Shown piece after piece: positions 1 to 6,540 of a DNA stretch of 7,795 nt. Each line of letters begins with the position of its first letter. The first letter of the stretch is position 1. The DNA lies in contig CALKUG010000324.1 of assembly GCA_937996765.1 (NCBI GenBank), positions 1-7,795 of the forward strand, read 5' to 3'. The translations under genes and the position numbers were made by a program. The DNA is from an uncultured Ignavibacteria bacterium (GTDB taxonomy: Bacteria > Bacteroidota > Ignavibacteria > Ignavibacteriales > Ignavibacteriaceae). Under the pieces are notes generated by a model. The model worked only from the letters and a program-made list of their open reading frames with translations, had not been told where the DNA came from and ran no database searches.

Positions 1-2018
1 AGAATCTTGAATCTGTTGATTAGAGTCTGAAGACTTTCAGTGATCATGTTTAAGTCTTCAGAAGTTCTTGCGATTTCCTGAATACCGGTAGCTGTTTCTT
101 GAGTTACCTGTGATATAGAGTCAATGCTCTTGCTAATCTGTTCGGCGGTTGCTGATTGCTCTTCTGAAGCAGAGGCAACTTGAGTAATCAAATCCACTAC
201 ATTAAGAGTTCCTGAAACAATCTTCGACATAGCTTGACCGGCTTGATTTGCAAGTGTCTTACCCTTTTCAACTTCGCGAGTACCTTCGTTAATCGAAGTG
301 ACAGCACCTTGAGTATCTTTTTGGATTTGTTTAATCATAGTAGCGATCTCTTTGGTCGCTTTAGTAGTGCGTTCGGCAAGTTTTCTAACTTCATCGGCAA
401 CTACTGCAAAACCACGTCCTTGTTCACCGGCACGAGCAGCTTCGATTGCGGCATTCAATGCAAGTAAATTGGTTTGGTCTGCGATTTCATCAATAACCTG
501 GATAATCTCACCAATTTGATTAGAACTTTTTCCTAATTCTTGAACAGTTCTTGCTGCATTAGCAACTACTACTGCGATTCTGTTCATTCCACTTACAGTT
601 TCTTCAACTGCTTTACCACTTTCACTCGCAAATTCACCATTTTCTTGGGCATTTTTTGCAACATTAGAAGCGTTTTTAGTGGTTTCCATAATCGTAGAAG
701 CCATTTCCTCGATAGCTGCAGCAACCTCAGCAGATTGAGTACTTTGCTCTTGAGCACCGGCGGCCATTTCTTCAGTACTTGAAGAAATCTGACTCGCTTT
801 AAGCGCAAGTTCATTTGCTGTATCCGAAGTTTGATTTAATATATCATTCATCGAATCGATAACTTTGTTAACATCTTCTTGGAATGATTTGTAAACACCC
901 TTAAAATCGCCTGTCATTCTATGGGTAAAATCACCGGTGGCCATTTGATCAAGCACTTTTGCAGCCGCATCAATAGGGAGTACCATTGAACCTAAAATTG
1001 AATTAAGGCCTTCCAACAATGATTTCCATCTTCCGCGGAACTGCGATGCATCACCACGAACGGATAAATCACCTTCGAGACTTGCTTTATTAATCTTTTC
1101 AGTTTCACCTAAGAGTTTAACTATGGTTGAGTTCATACTATTAAAAGCTATTGCAAGTTGATCGTTTTCTGAGGCTACATTTACAGTAACTAACTCACCG
1201 TTCGATATTTTAACAGCAGCATTTACTTTATCTAACTGCGAGGCACGTAACACATTTACCATCTCTGCAATTTCACCAAATTCATCCTGCGAAGTAACTT
1301 CCATTTCATGGGTAAAGTCACCTAACGAGAAATCACTAAGAGATTTTTGTACAGCTTTAATAGGTTTGCTCAGGGCGGGGGCTAAGTAAAAAAGTGCTAA
1401 CAGAGTGATGATAATACCAAGAATGTTTCCTGCAATCATAAACCATTTAGTTGCACTCACAGTATCAGAAATGTAAACATCTAAACTGCGAGCCCTGTTT
1501 TGGAGGGCAACATACATCTTCGAAAATATTGTTTCTAATTGGCTTCCAACTTCTTCACCCGAAGAAGATGCAATAACAGCAGCCATTTCATAGTCTTTTG
1601 TTACTGCAGCACTTAAAATTGCATCGGCAACAACATTTCGGTAGTTAGTCCAAATTGTTTGCACTTCACTATACTGCGCTTTTAATTCAGCATTTGTAGT
1701 AGTTTCAACAAGAGACTTTAATATGTTGTCGATACTCTTTTTGCTTTTCTCTATTTTTTGCAGATTTGCATCAAATTCGCCATCGAACATAGGGTTGGAG
1801 AATTTAAGAAGGGTAAATTGTAAACCTTTAAACTCGGTGTAGATACTGTCAACTTTTCCTTTTTGCACAACATAGTCAGCAAAAATTTCATCTTTAGCTG
1901 ATTCAACTTGCGTAATCATTATAAAGTTGTTCATAATAACTACAGCAGCAATAAGGCCTACTGCCAAAAACCCAATTTGGACCTTGGTCACAAATTTTAA
2001 CTTTTTGTAAAATTCCAT
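1..2018 (-). CDS. Methyl-accepting chemotaxis protein with 4HB-like sensor and HAMP array (3' end cut off)
   Basis: Inner-membrane chemoreceptor that would pass a periplasmic signal to a CheA/CheW array. The frame is open for 672 codons from ATG at 2018 to the window edge, so only the extreme C-terminus is missing. Seen: TM1 at about residues 15-35; a periplasmic part of about 155 residues rich in helix formers, the size of a four-helix-bundle sensor; TM2 at about 192-213; a canonical HAMP at about 214-262 (P219, DEFGE at 245-249); three further HAMP-like repeats, recognisable by G-[DE]-[LF] at 274-276, 316-318 and 362-364. The coiled-coil hairpin follows, with the near-invariant tip at about 504-550 (E526-A-A-R-A-G-E centre). 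Methylation-type EE pairs flanked by small residues lie at 416-417, 437-438 and 619-620. No CheR-tethering pentapeptide is visible, but the tail is cut. The start has AGGA at 2024-2027, five bases upstream. The ligand cannot be told. The family call is certain; the sensor type is inferred. Confidence 0.96.
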   Translation of the reverse strand, partial: MEFYKKLKFVTKVQIGFLAVGLIAAVVIMNNFIMITQVESAKDEIFADYVVQKGKVDSIYTEFKGLQFTLLKFSNPMFDGEFDANLQKIEKSKKSIDNILKSLVETTTNAELKAQYSEVQTIWTNYRNVVADAILSAAVTKDYEMAAVIASSSGEEVGSQLETIFSKMYVALQNRARSLDVYISDTVSATKWFMIAGNILGIIITLLALFYLAPALSKPIKAVQKSLSDFSLGDFTHEMEVTSQDEFGEIAEMVNVLRASQLDKVNAAVKISNGELVTVNVASENDQLAIAFNSMNSTIVKLLGETEKINKASLEGDLSVRGDASQFRGRWKSLLEGLNSILGSMVLPIDAAAKVLDQMATGDFTHRMTGDFKGVYKSFQEDVNKVIDSMNDILNQTSDTANELALKASQISSSTEEMAAGAQEQSTQSAEVAAAIEEMASTIMETTKNASNVAKNAQENGEFASESGKAVEETVSGMNRIAVVVANAARTVQELGKSSNQIGEIIQVIDEIADQTNLLALNAAIEAARAGEQGRGFAVVADEVRKLAERTTKATKEIATMIKQIQKDTQGAVTSINEGTREVEKGKTLANQAGQAMSKIVSGTLNVVDLITQVASASEEQSATAEQISKSIDSISQVTQETATGIQEIARTSEDLNMITESLQTLINRFKI

Positions 2019-2057
2019 GAATATCCTGTCATTTCAATGAAATAAAAATTCCTATTA

Positions 2058-2085
2058 AATATAGATAAGTTAGTTGTAAGTACAA
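2058..2085 (-). promoter_or_regulatory. Candidate promoter of the chemoreceptor gene
   Basis: Read on the minus strand, TTGTAC (2080-2085) lies 16 bases before TATATT (2058-2063), about 40 bp upstream of the receptor ATG. The -10 box matches the sigma-70 consensus at five of six positions, but the -35 box is weak. A short dyad, TTGTA-AG-TACAA (2074-2085), overlaps the -35. There is no clear terminator between the TonB-like gene and the receptor, so read-through from 2509 is equally possible. AT-rich spacers give such matches often by chance. Confidence 0.25.
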
Positions 2086-2098
2086 TAAAAAAATTGAA

Positions 2099-2509
2099 TT
2101 ACAACTTAAAGGCAATTGCGAGTGAAAGCTTAACCTTTACCGGTTGTCCTTTATTTTTGCCGGGAGTGAAGGCACTCTTTTTTACGGCATCAACAGCGGC
2201 TTCATCGCAGCCACCTCCAATACCGCGAACAACTTTCACGTCATCAACCTTACCTTTTTCATCGATATAGGCGAGGACAAATACTTTACCTTGAACACCG
2301 CCTTTTCGTGCGATTTCTGGGTAAACTACTTTTTTGATTACAGCGGCAAGACCGCCTACAGGTGCAGGCATTTCTTCGGCTATGGCAAGGTATTCTTCAT
2401 CGCCACCGGCAACTGCGGCAATGGAAGGGCTGGAATATGTCAGTATTGATAAAAGCATAACCATCACGAAAGCACTAACATTGCTTCTTAAAAGTGGAAT
2501 TCTTTCCAT
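2099..2509 (-). CDS. Secreted stand-alone TonB C-terminal domain protein
   Basis: 136 residues. Residues 1-32 look like a Sec signal peptide (R3 and R8, hydrophobic stretch about 11-25, small residues SIAAVA at 29-34). Residues 46-136 form one TonB C-terminal domain: the YPEIARKGGVQGKV element (63-76), the strand VFVLAYIDEKGKV, the helix with EAAVDAVKKSAFTPG (103-117), and the closing strand VKVKLSLAIAFKL. In TonB proteins this fold binds TonB boxes of outer-membrane transporters. Here the Pro-rich spacer is missing, and if the signal is cleaved there is no membrane anchor, so coupling to ExbBD is doubtful; a periplasmic adaptor or envelope protein is as likely. The start at 2509 is preferred over an in-frame ATG at 2554 because a strong purine tract (AGGAG at 2520-2524) precedes it and translation from 2554 would put a charged QQTRRG stretch before the signal peptide. 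C101 is the only cysteine. It is followed 80 bp on by the chemoreceptor gene on the same strand. Confidence 0.88.
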   Translation of the reverse strand: MERIPLLRSNVSAFVMVMLLSILTYSSPSIAAVAGGDEEYLAIAEEMPAPVGGLAAVIKKVVYPEIARKGGVQGKVFVLAYIDEKGKVDDVKVVRGIGGGCDEAAVDAVKKSAFTPGKNKGQPVKVKLSLAIAFKL

Positions 2510-2515
2510 GGTTAT

Positions 2516-2525
2516 CCCTCTCCTC
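2516..2525 (-). promoter_or_regulatory. Ribosome binding site that decides the TonB-like start
   Basis: On the minus strand this reads GAGGAGAGGG, ending six bases before the ATG at 2509. It is the strongest Shine-Dalgarno sequence in the window and is the main reason for rejecting the longer start at 2554, which has only an AT-rich leader. Confidence 0.7.
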
Positions 2526-2592
2526 GTTTGTTGTGAAAAAAAACTATTAAACACCTTTGTTTAACCAATAATTGTGCCAAAGAAATATATGG

Positions 2593-2633
2593 TATATAAA
2601 AGTAAAAGTATATTAAATTTTGATTAATTTCAA
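2593..2633 (-). promoter_or_regulatory. FNR/CRP-like dyad with class-II spacing to a possible -10 box of the TonB-like gene
   Basis: TTGATTAATTTCAA at 2620-2633 matches the FNR half-site dyad TTGAT-N4-ATCAA at nine of ten fixed positions. On the minus strand a TATATA hexamer lies at 2593-2598; a start about seven bases downstream, near 2586, would put the dyad centre at about -41, the usual place for FNR/CRP activation of class-II promoters. The leader would then be about 76 bases. No FNR/CRP-type regulator is encoded in the window, and the region is AT-rich, so chance is a serious alternative. Confidence 0.3.
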
Positions 2634-2717
2634 TCTTTGTCTTAAACTCTTAAATAATTGTTCTCAAATTAAAGAATATCGGATAAAAACAGTTACCGTT
2701 GTAGAGAATGAAATATG

Positions 2718-2746
2718 TTTCAATAAATTAAAAGTTTGATTATATT
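2718..2746 (+). promoter_or_regulatory. Candidate promoter of the metal-efflux cluster
   Basis: TTTCAA (2718-2723) and TATATT (2741-2746) are 17 bases apart, giving a predicted start near 2753 and a leader of about 42 bases before the Cys-rich gene. The -10 is good (five of six), the -35 poor (three of six). A small dyad TGAAA-N4-TTTCA (2709-2722) overlaps the -35 and could be a repressor site, but its arms are only five bases. No known copper-regulator operator was recognised. Confidence 0.22.
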
Positions 2747-2794
2747 TAATAGGTTAAAATTAACATTCACACTTGCAGCAAATATAGACGTTTT

Positions 2795-3223
2795 ATGAAT
2801 CGAACAGTGGTGCTTTTTGGAATAACGCTTTGGCTACTCATAACAGTTGTGAGTTCTATTCCTGTTCAATTCTGTCAAGAAATGAATATAATTTCCTTAA
2901 AAAAGTGTGAAAAATGTAATTTGGAACAAGAGTTAATTGAAAAATCTGATTGTTGCGTTAAAAAAGAAAGTATCCTTTCGGCAGATCTTTCCATTGATAA
3001 TGAGGAATGTTGTAAAGAGATTCAGTTAACTATCCCCTTATTATCGATTATACCCAATAATAAGATATCCCTTCATAACTATGACTTTTTAGTTGCTTCA
3101 TATGGTATCAATTCAAATTGTACAACAGAACCTTTCCAATTTCAACTGAGAAAGCACAGTTACCCCTCCGGTGAAATACATCAATTTAAAGTCCAACCTC
3201 AAATAACAATCCTAAGAATCTGA
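2795..3223 (+). CDS. Small exported Cys-rich protein heading the metal-efflux cluster
   Basis: 142 residues, function not established. Residues 4-24 form a hydrophobic signal peptide or anchor. The mature part has eight cysteines: C27, a CxxC at C38/C41, CC pairs at C53-C54 and C72-C73, and a lone C109; His lies at 94, 121 and 129. The layout (Cys just after the signal, two CC pairs mid-protein, then a Pro-Ser-Gly element and a short strand ending in LRI) resembles the small proteins annotated as HYC_CC_PP family in Bacteroidota, which I recall as lying near metal genes; that link is from memory and tentative. Its place 62 bp upstream of the pump gene on the same strand suggests a role in periplasmic Cu/Ag binding or sensing (inference). 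The cysteines are typical soft-metal ligands but could also form disulfides. No clear Shine-Dalgarno precedes the ATG. An inverted repeat just after its stop may couple its translation to the pump. Confidence 0.75.
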   Translation: MNRTVVLFGITLWLLITVVSSIPVQFCQEMNIISLKKCEKCNLEQELIEKSDCCVKKESILSADLSIDNEECCKEIQLTIPLLSIIPNNKISLHNYDFLVASYGINSNCTTEPFQFQLRKHSYPSGEIHQFKVQPQITILRI

Positions 3224-3228
3224 TTTAT

Positions 3229-3278
3229 CCTTTTCAACTTTAGCGAATAGTTAATTACAATTCACTTGTTTGAAAAGG
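3229..3278 (+). promoter_or_regulatory. Inverted repeat masking the pump gene's ribosome binding site
   Basis: CCTTTTCAA at 3229-3237 and TTGAAAAGG at 3270-3278 are a perfect 9-bp inverted repeat around a 32-base loop. The right arm contains the Shine-Dalgarno AAAAGG (3273-3278), seven bases before the pump ATG at 3286, so the folded mRNA would hide the ribosome site. The left arm begins five bases after the last base of the Cys-rich gene's stop codon, inside the footprint of a terminating ribosome, which would open the stem. Weak extra pairing in the loop (GAAT with ATTC) is possible. There is no T-tract, so it is not an intrinsic terminator. The repeat is seen; the regulatory role is inferred. 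Confidence 0.5.
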
Positions 3279-3285
3279 TATTCTA

Positions 3286-6200
3286 ATGATAGAGAAAATC
3301 ATTGAACTTTGCACTAATAATCGTGCAATAGTCTTATCAGTCTATCTTGTTCTTTCAATAGCAGGAGTTATTGCACTCGGCCGGTTACCGGTTGACGCAA
3401 TTCCTGATGTTTCAGAGAATCAAGTAATAGTTTTTACCGAATGGATGGGCAGATCGCCTGACATTGTTGAAAAACAAATAACATTTCCTCTTTCTTCCTC
3501 GCTTATGGGACTCTCGGGAGTAAAAAGTGTACGTTCATCCTCAATGTTTGGGATGAGTTTTATCTTTGTGATATTTGATGATGAGATAGATCCCTATTTT
3601 GCACGCACACGAACGGCCGAAAAACTCGCCACTTTAACCAATAATCTTCCCGAAGGAGTTAATCCGGAGTTGGGCCCCGACGGAACCGGAGTTGGCCATA
3701 TTTTTTGGTACACACTATCAGGTGAAAACTATAATTTAGAACAATTAAGGAGTATTCATGATGGAGTGATAAAAAACCGGCTTGCCTCAGTTCAGGGAGT
3801 TGCAGAGGTAGCGTCGATTGGTGGCTATGTTAAAGAATATAGAATAACCGTTGAACCTTTAAAAATAATTCAATATGGAATTTCTTTAGGACAAGTTATT
3901 CAAGCAGTAAAAAATAGTAATAATGAAGTAGGCGGAAATGTTGTTGAGCAATCTTCGTCAGAATTTTATGTAAAAGGTAGGGGATACTTTGCATCATTAC
4001 AAGATATTGAAAATACTTTAATTGATGCAGGAACCGGTGTTAGTTTTAGAGTTCGTGACTTGGCAAAAGTTGAAATGGTTCCTGCTCCAAGACGTGGATT
4101 ATTGGATTATAATGGTACGGGTGAAGTAGTTGGTGGTATAATAGTGATGCGATCCGGTGAAAATGCATCTGAAGTAATTGATAAAGTAAAAAATGAAATC
4201 AATGCCATTTCTTCAACACTGCCAGGAGGGATAAGTATTGATATAGCTTATGATAGGAGTACACTTATCCATGCTGCAATAAATACTTTAACTAACTCCT
4301 TATGGGAAGCGGCTATTATTGTTACCTTAGTTGTTATGGTATTTCTTTTGCATTTTAGGAGTATTGTTCGGATTATAATCGAGATTCCGGTAACAGTTTT
4401 GTTTTCTTTCCTATTCATGTATGTATTCGGAATAACATCCAATATAATGAGTCTCGGGGGTATTATCTTAGCCATTGGAGTAATAGTTGATTCATCTATT
4501 GTTATGGTGGAAAACTCGTATAGGCATATGGCTTTAGCAACTGAGGGTGGAAAAAAGCTTTCGAATAAAGAATTAAAAGAGATAGCAATAATATCTGCTA
4601 AACAAGTAGGAAGAGCGATTTTCTTCTCCGATATTATCATTCTCGTATCTTTTTTGCCGGTTCTTCTGCTTAGCGGACAGGAAGGAAAACTTTTTACACC
4701 TCTCGTACTTACCAAAACTTTTATGCTTTTAGCTTCAGCGGTAGTAATAATTACTTTAATACCCGTACTGATGACTTTTTTAATGAAGGGAAATTTTGTG
4801 CCGGAGGAAAAAAACAAGGTGCAAAGATTCTTCACATGGTTTTATACCCCTATTCTCAAAGTTGCGTTGAAATATAGAAAGACAACTTTGGCGCTTAATG
4901 TATTGGCTCTGCTGCTCACCATCCCTGTTTTTACATCATTGGGGTCGGAGTTTATGCCACCTTTGGATGAGGGATCATTACTGTTTATGCCGGTTACTCT
5001 GCCCACTGTTTCAATTGAGGAGGTTAAACGGATTTTACACGAACAAGACAAAATCATTAAAAGTCTCCCGGAAGTAGATAAAGTACTTGGCAAAGCGGGA
5101 CGTGCAGAAACAGCAACAGATAATGCTCCACTTAATATGATTGAAACTATAATTTTACTAAAACCAAATAGTGAGTGGCGGGAAGGAATAACAAAAAAAG
5201 ATATTATTGCCGAGTTAGATTCAAAACTACAAATACCCGGAGTTACTAATGGGTGGACTCAGCCCATAATTAATCGTATTAACATGTTAGCTACCGGCGT
5301 AAGAACTGATTTAGGACTAAAAATCTTTGGTGATGATAGCAAAATACTTGAAGAACTTGCGATTAAAGCTGAAAGAATAATCAGAGAAGTTGATGGTGCT
5401 TCGGATGTTGCAGCAGATAGAATGCAAAAATCTAATTACATATCCATCAAACCCATTGAACCAAATGCCTCAATAACCGGAGTGAATAAACAACAGATAA
5501 ATGAGGTAATAGAATCCGGAATTGGTGGTGAGGTAATCAGTGAATTTATTGAAGGAAATCTTAGGTTTCCAATAACTATTCGATTCACAGAAAAATATCG
5601 TAGCTCTATTGAGGCAATACAATCAATACCAATCACAGTTATTTCTAATACCTCAACCGCTTCTTTATCAATGCAAGGGAGTATGCTGAGTGTAGGTTCG
5701 CAAAATTCAATACCCAAAGAATCTGGAAATTCATCGAGAACAGTGCTCTTAGGAAGCGTTGCACAAGTTTCGCAAGAAATTGGTTCTGCCATGATATCCT
5801 CTGAAAACGGACTTAAACGCTCGATTGTCTATTTCAATGCAAAGGAGCGAGATATGGGAGCTGTAATGAATGATGCTCAGAAAAAAATTGAAAATGAATT
5901 GATACTGCCAACCGGTTATTCAATTCAATGGAGCGGACAGTATGAGAACAAAATACGTGCACAAAATACACTATTGATTATTACTCCAATTGTTTTGTTG
6001 AGTATCTTTTTTTTACTGTACTTCATTTTTAAAGACTTCAAAGAAGCCATCACCGTTATGGTGAGCGTCCCTTTTGCATTAATTGGAGGTGTATTTATAA
6101 TCTATTTGTTAGACTATAACATTTCGGTTTCTGTTTGGGTAGGATTTATAGCACTATACGGAATTGCCGTGGAAACCGGGGTTGTAATGGTGCTCTATTT

Positions 6201-6540
6201 GCATGAGAGTTTGGATGAAAATAATAAAAAAAAAGGAATTGAAAATCTCACCAATAGCGACATTTATGTAGCAACTTTTAAAGGGAGCATTCTCAGACTA
6301 AGACCCAAACTAATGACAGTTTTTACAAGCATGATTGGGTTGTTTCCGGTAATGTGGTCAACCGGAGTTGGTGCTGATGTTATGAAACCACTAACCGCAC
6401 CAATGATAGGAGGATTAATCACATCGGCAGTTCATGTTCTTTTAGTTACCCCCGTTATTTTCTCGCTCATGAAGGAATATGAGTTGAAAAAAGGTGTACT
6501 TGGTTTATCTGCTATGAGAAAGGATGAGAAAAACAAATGA
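3286..6540 (+). CDS. cusA: CusA-like heavy-metal RND efflux pump, Cu(I)/Ag(I) type
   Basis: Inner-membrane proton-driven pump (HME-RND) that would export Cu(I)/Ag(I) through an adaptor and an outer-membrane channel. 1084 residues; E. coli CusA has 1047. Seen: TM1 at about 13-31, first periplasmic loop to about 335, TM2-TM7 between about 340 and 552, second periplasmic loop to about 895, TM8-TM12 to about 1063. The TM4 motif is AIGVIVDSSIVMVEN (396-410): CusA-like, with Ala where Zn/Co pumps of the CzcA type have the first Asp of DFGxxVDG. The relay residues D402, E963 and K1008 match CusA D405, E939 and K984. M568, M618 and M667 match the CusA triad M573/M623/M672, with identical spacing (50 and 49). 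Odd: other CusA Met pairs are partly lost and a Ser-rich insertion sits at about 786-815. The start has AAAAGG seven bases upstream. The TGA overlaps the next gene's ATG. Family certain; monovalent specificity likely. Confidence 0.95.
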   Translation: MIEKIIELCTNNRAIVLSVYLVLSIAGVIALGRLPVDAIPDVSENQVIVFTEWMGRSPDIVEKQITFPLSSSLMGLSGVKSVRSSSMFGMSFIFVIFDDEIDPYFARTRTAEKLATLTNNLPEGVNPELGPDGTGVGHIFWYTLSGENYNLEQLRSIHDGVIKNRLASVQGVAEVASIGGYVKEYRITVEPLKIIQYGISLGQVIQAVKNSNNEVGGNVVEQSSSEFYVKGRGYFASLQDIENTLIDAGTGVSFRVRDLAKVEMVPAPRRGLLDYNGTGEVVGGIIVMRSGENASEVIDKVKNEINAISSTLPGGISIDIAYDRSTLIHAAINTLTNSLWEAAIIVTLVVMVFLLHFRSIVRIIIEIPVTVLFSFLFMYVFGITSNIMSLGGIILAIGVIVDSSIVMVENSYRHMALATEGGKKLSNKELKEIAIISAKQVGRAIFFSDIIILVSFLPVLLLSGQEGKLFTPLVLTKTFMLLASAVVIITLIPVLMTFLMKGNFVPEEKNKVQRFFTWFYTPILKVALKYRKTTLALNVLALLLTIPVFTSLGSEFMPPLDEGSLLFMPVTLPTVSIEEVKRILHEQDKIIKSLPEVDKVLGKAGRAETATDNAPLNMIETIILLKPNSEWREGITKKDIIAELDSKLQIPGVTNGWTQPIINRINMLATGVRTDLGLKIFGDDSKILEELAIKAERIIREVDGASDVAADRMQKSNYISIKPIEPNASITGVNKQQINEVIESGIGGEVISEFIEGNLRFPITIRFTEKYRSSIEAIQSIPITVISNTSTASLSMQGSMLSVGSQNSIPKESGNSSRTVLLGSVAQVSQEIGSAMISSENGLKRSIVYFNAKERDMGAVMNDAQKKIENELILPTGYSIQWSGQYENKIRAQNTLLIITPIVLLSIFFLLYFIFKDFKEAITVMVSVPFALIGGVFIIYLLDYNISVSVWVGFIALYGIAVETGVVMVLYLHESLDENNKKKGIENLTNSDIYVATFKGSILRLRPKLMTVFTSMIGLFPVMWSTGVGADVMKPLTAPMIGGLITSAVHVLLVTPVIFSLMKEYELKKGVLGLSAMRKDEKNK

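Larger units (their letters stand above)
2510..2794. other. Divergent intergenic region without a gene
   Basis: 285 bp, very AT-rich, between the start of the TonB-like gene (minus) and the start of the Cys-rich gene (plus). It must hold the promoters of both transcripts. No credible coding frame was found: the short frames here are antisense continuations of the TonB-like gene. It contains an FNR/CRP-like dyad at 2620-2633, a possible minus-strand -10 at 2593-2598, a possible plus-strand promoter at 2718-2746, and a short run of AAAAGT repeats near 2599-2610. I see no GC-rich MerR/CueR-type spacer dyad and no hairpin with a T-tract. Confidence 0.8.

Noticed and set aside
234..814. Ser/Phe-rich plus-strand and Lys/Leu-rich minus-strand short frames within the chemoreceptor gene
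   Set aside because: They lie across the highly conserved receptor hairpin, which is coding in another frame; their odd composition is a by-product of Ala/Glu/Thr codons read out of frame.
2099..2554. Longer version of the TonB-like protein starting at ATG 2554 (151 residues)
   Set aside because: The extra 15 residues put a polar and charged stretch before the signal peptide, and the strong purine-rich ribosome site lies directly upstream of the inner ATG at 2509.
2709..2722. TGAAA-N4-TTTCA dyad upstream of the Cys-rich gene as a metal-regulator operator
   Set aside because: Arms of five bases in AT-rich DNA are expected by chance, and it matches no copper or silver regulator site I know. 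It is mentioned only as overlapping a candidate -35.
3229..3285. Intrinsic terminator between the Cys-rich gene and the pump gene
   Set aside because: The stem is AT-rich with a 32-base loop and is followed by TATTCTAATG, not a T-tract; the right arm is the pump's ribosome site, so a translational role fits better.
4248..4835. 195-codon open frame on the minus strand inside the pump gene
   Set aside because: It is antisense to the membrane segments of a clearly coding pump gene, has low-complexity Ile/Thr/Lys composition, no ribosome site and no recognisable domain.
5436..5792. 118-codon minus-strand frame opposite the Ser-rich insertion of the pump
   Set aside because: The plus-strand frame is uninterrupted and coding on both sides; the antisense frame has no recognisable domain or start signal.
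3286..6540. Assignment of the pump as a CzcA-type Zn/Co/Cd exporter
   Set aside because: The TM4 segment lacks the DFG Asp of CzcA-type pumps and the protein has the full Met triad of CusA with identical spacing.
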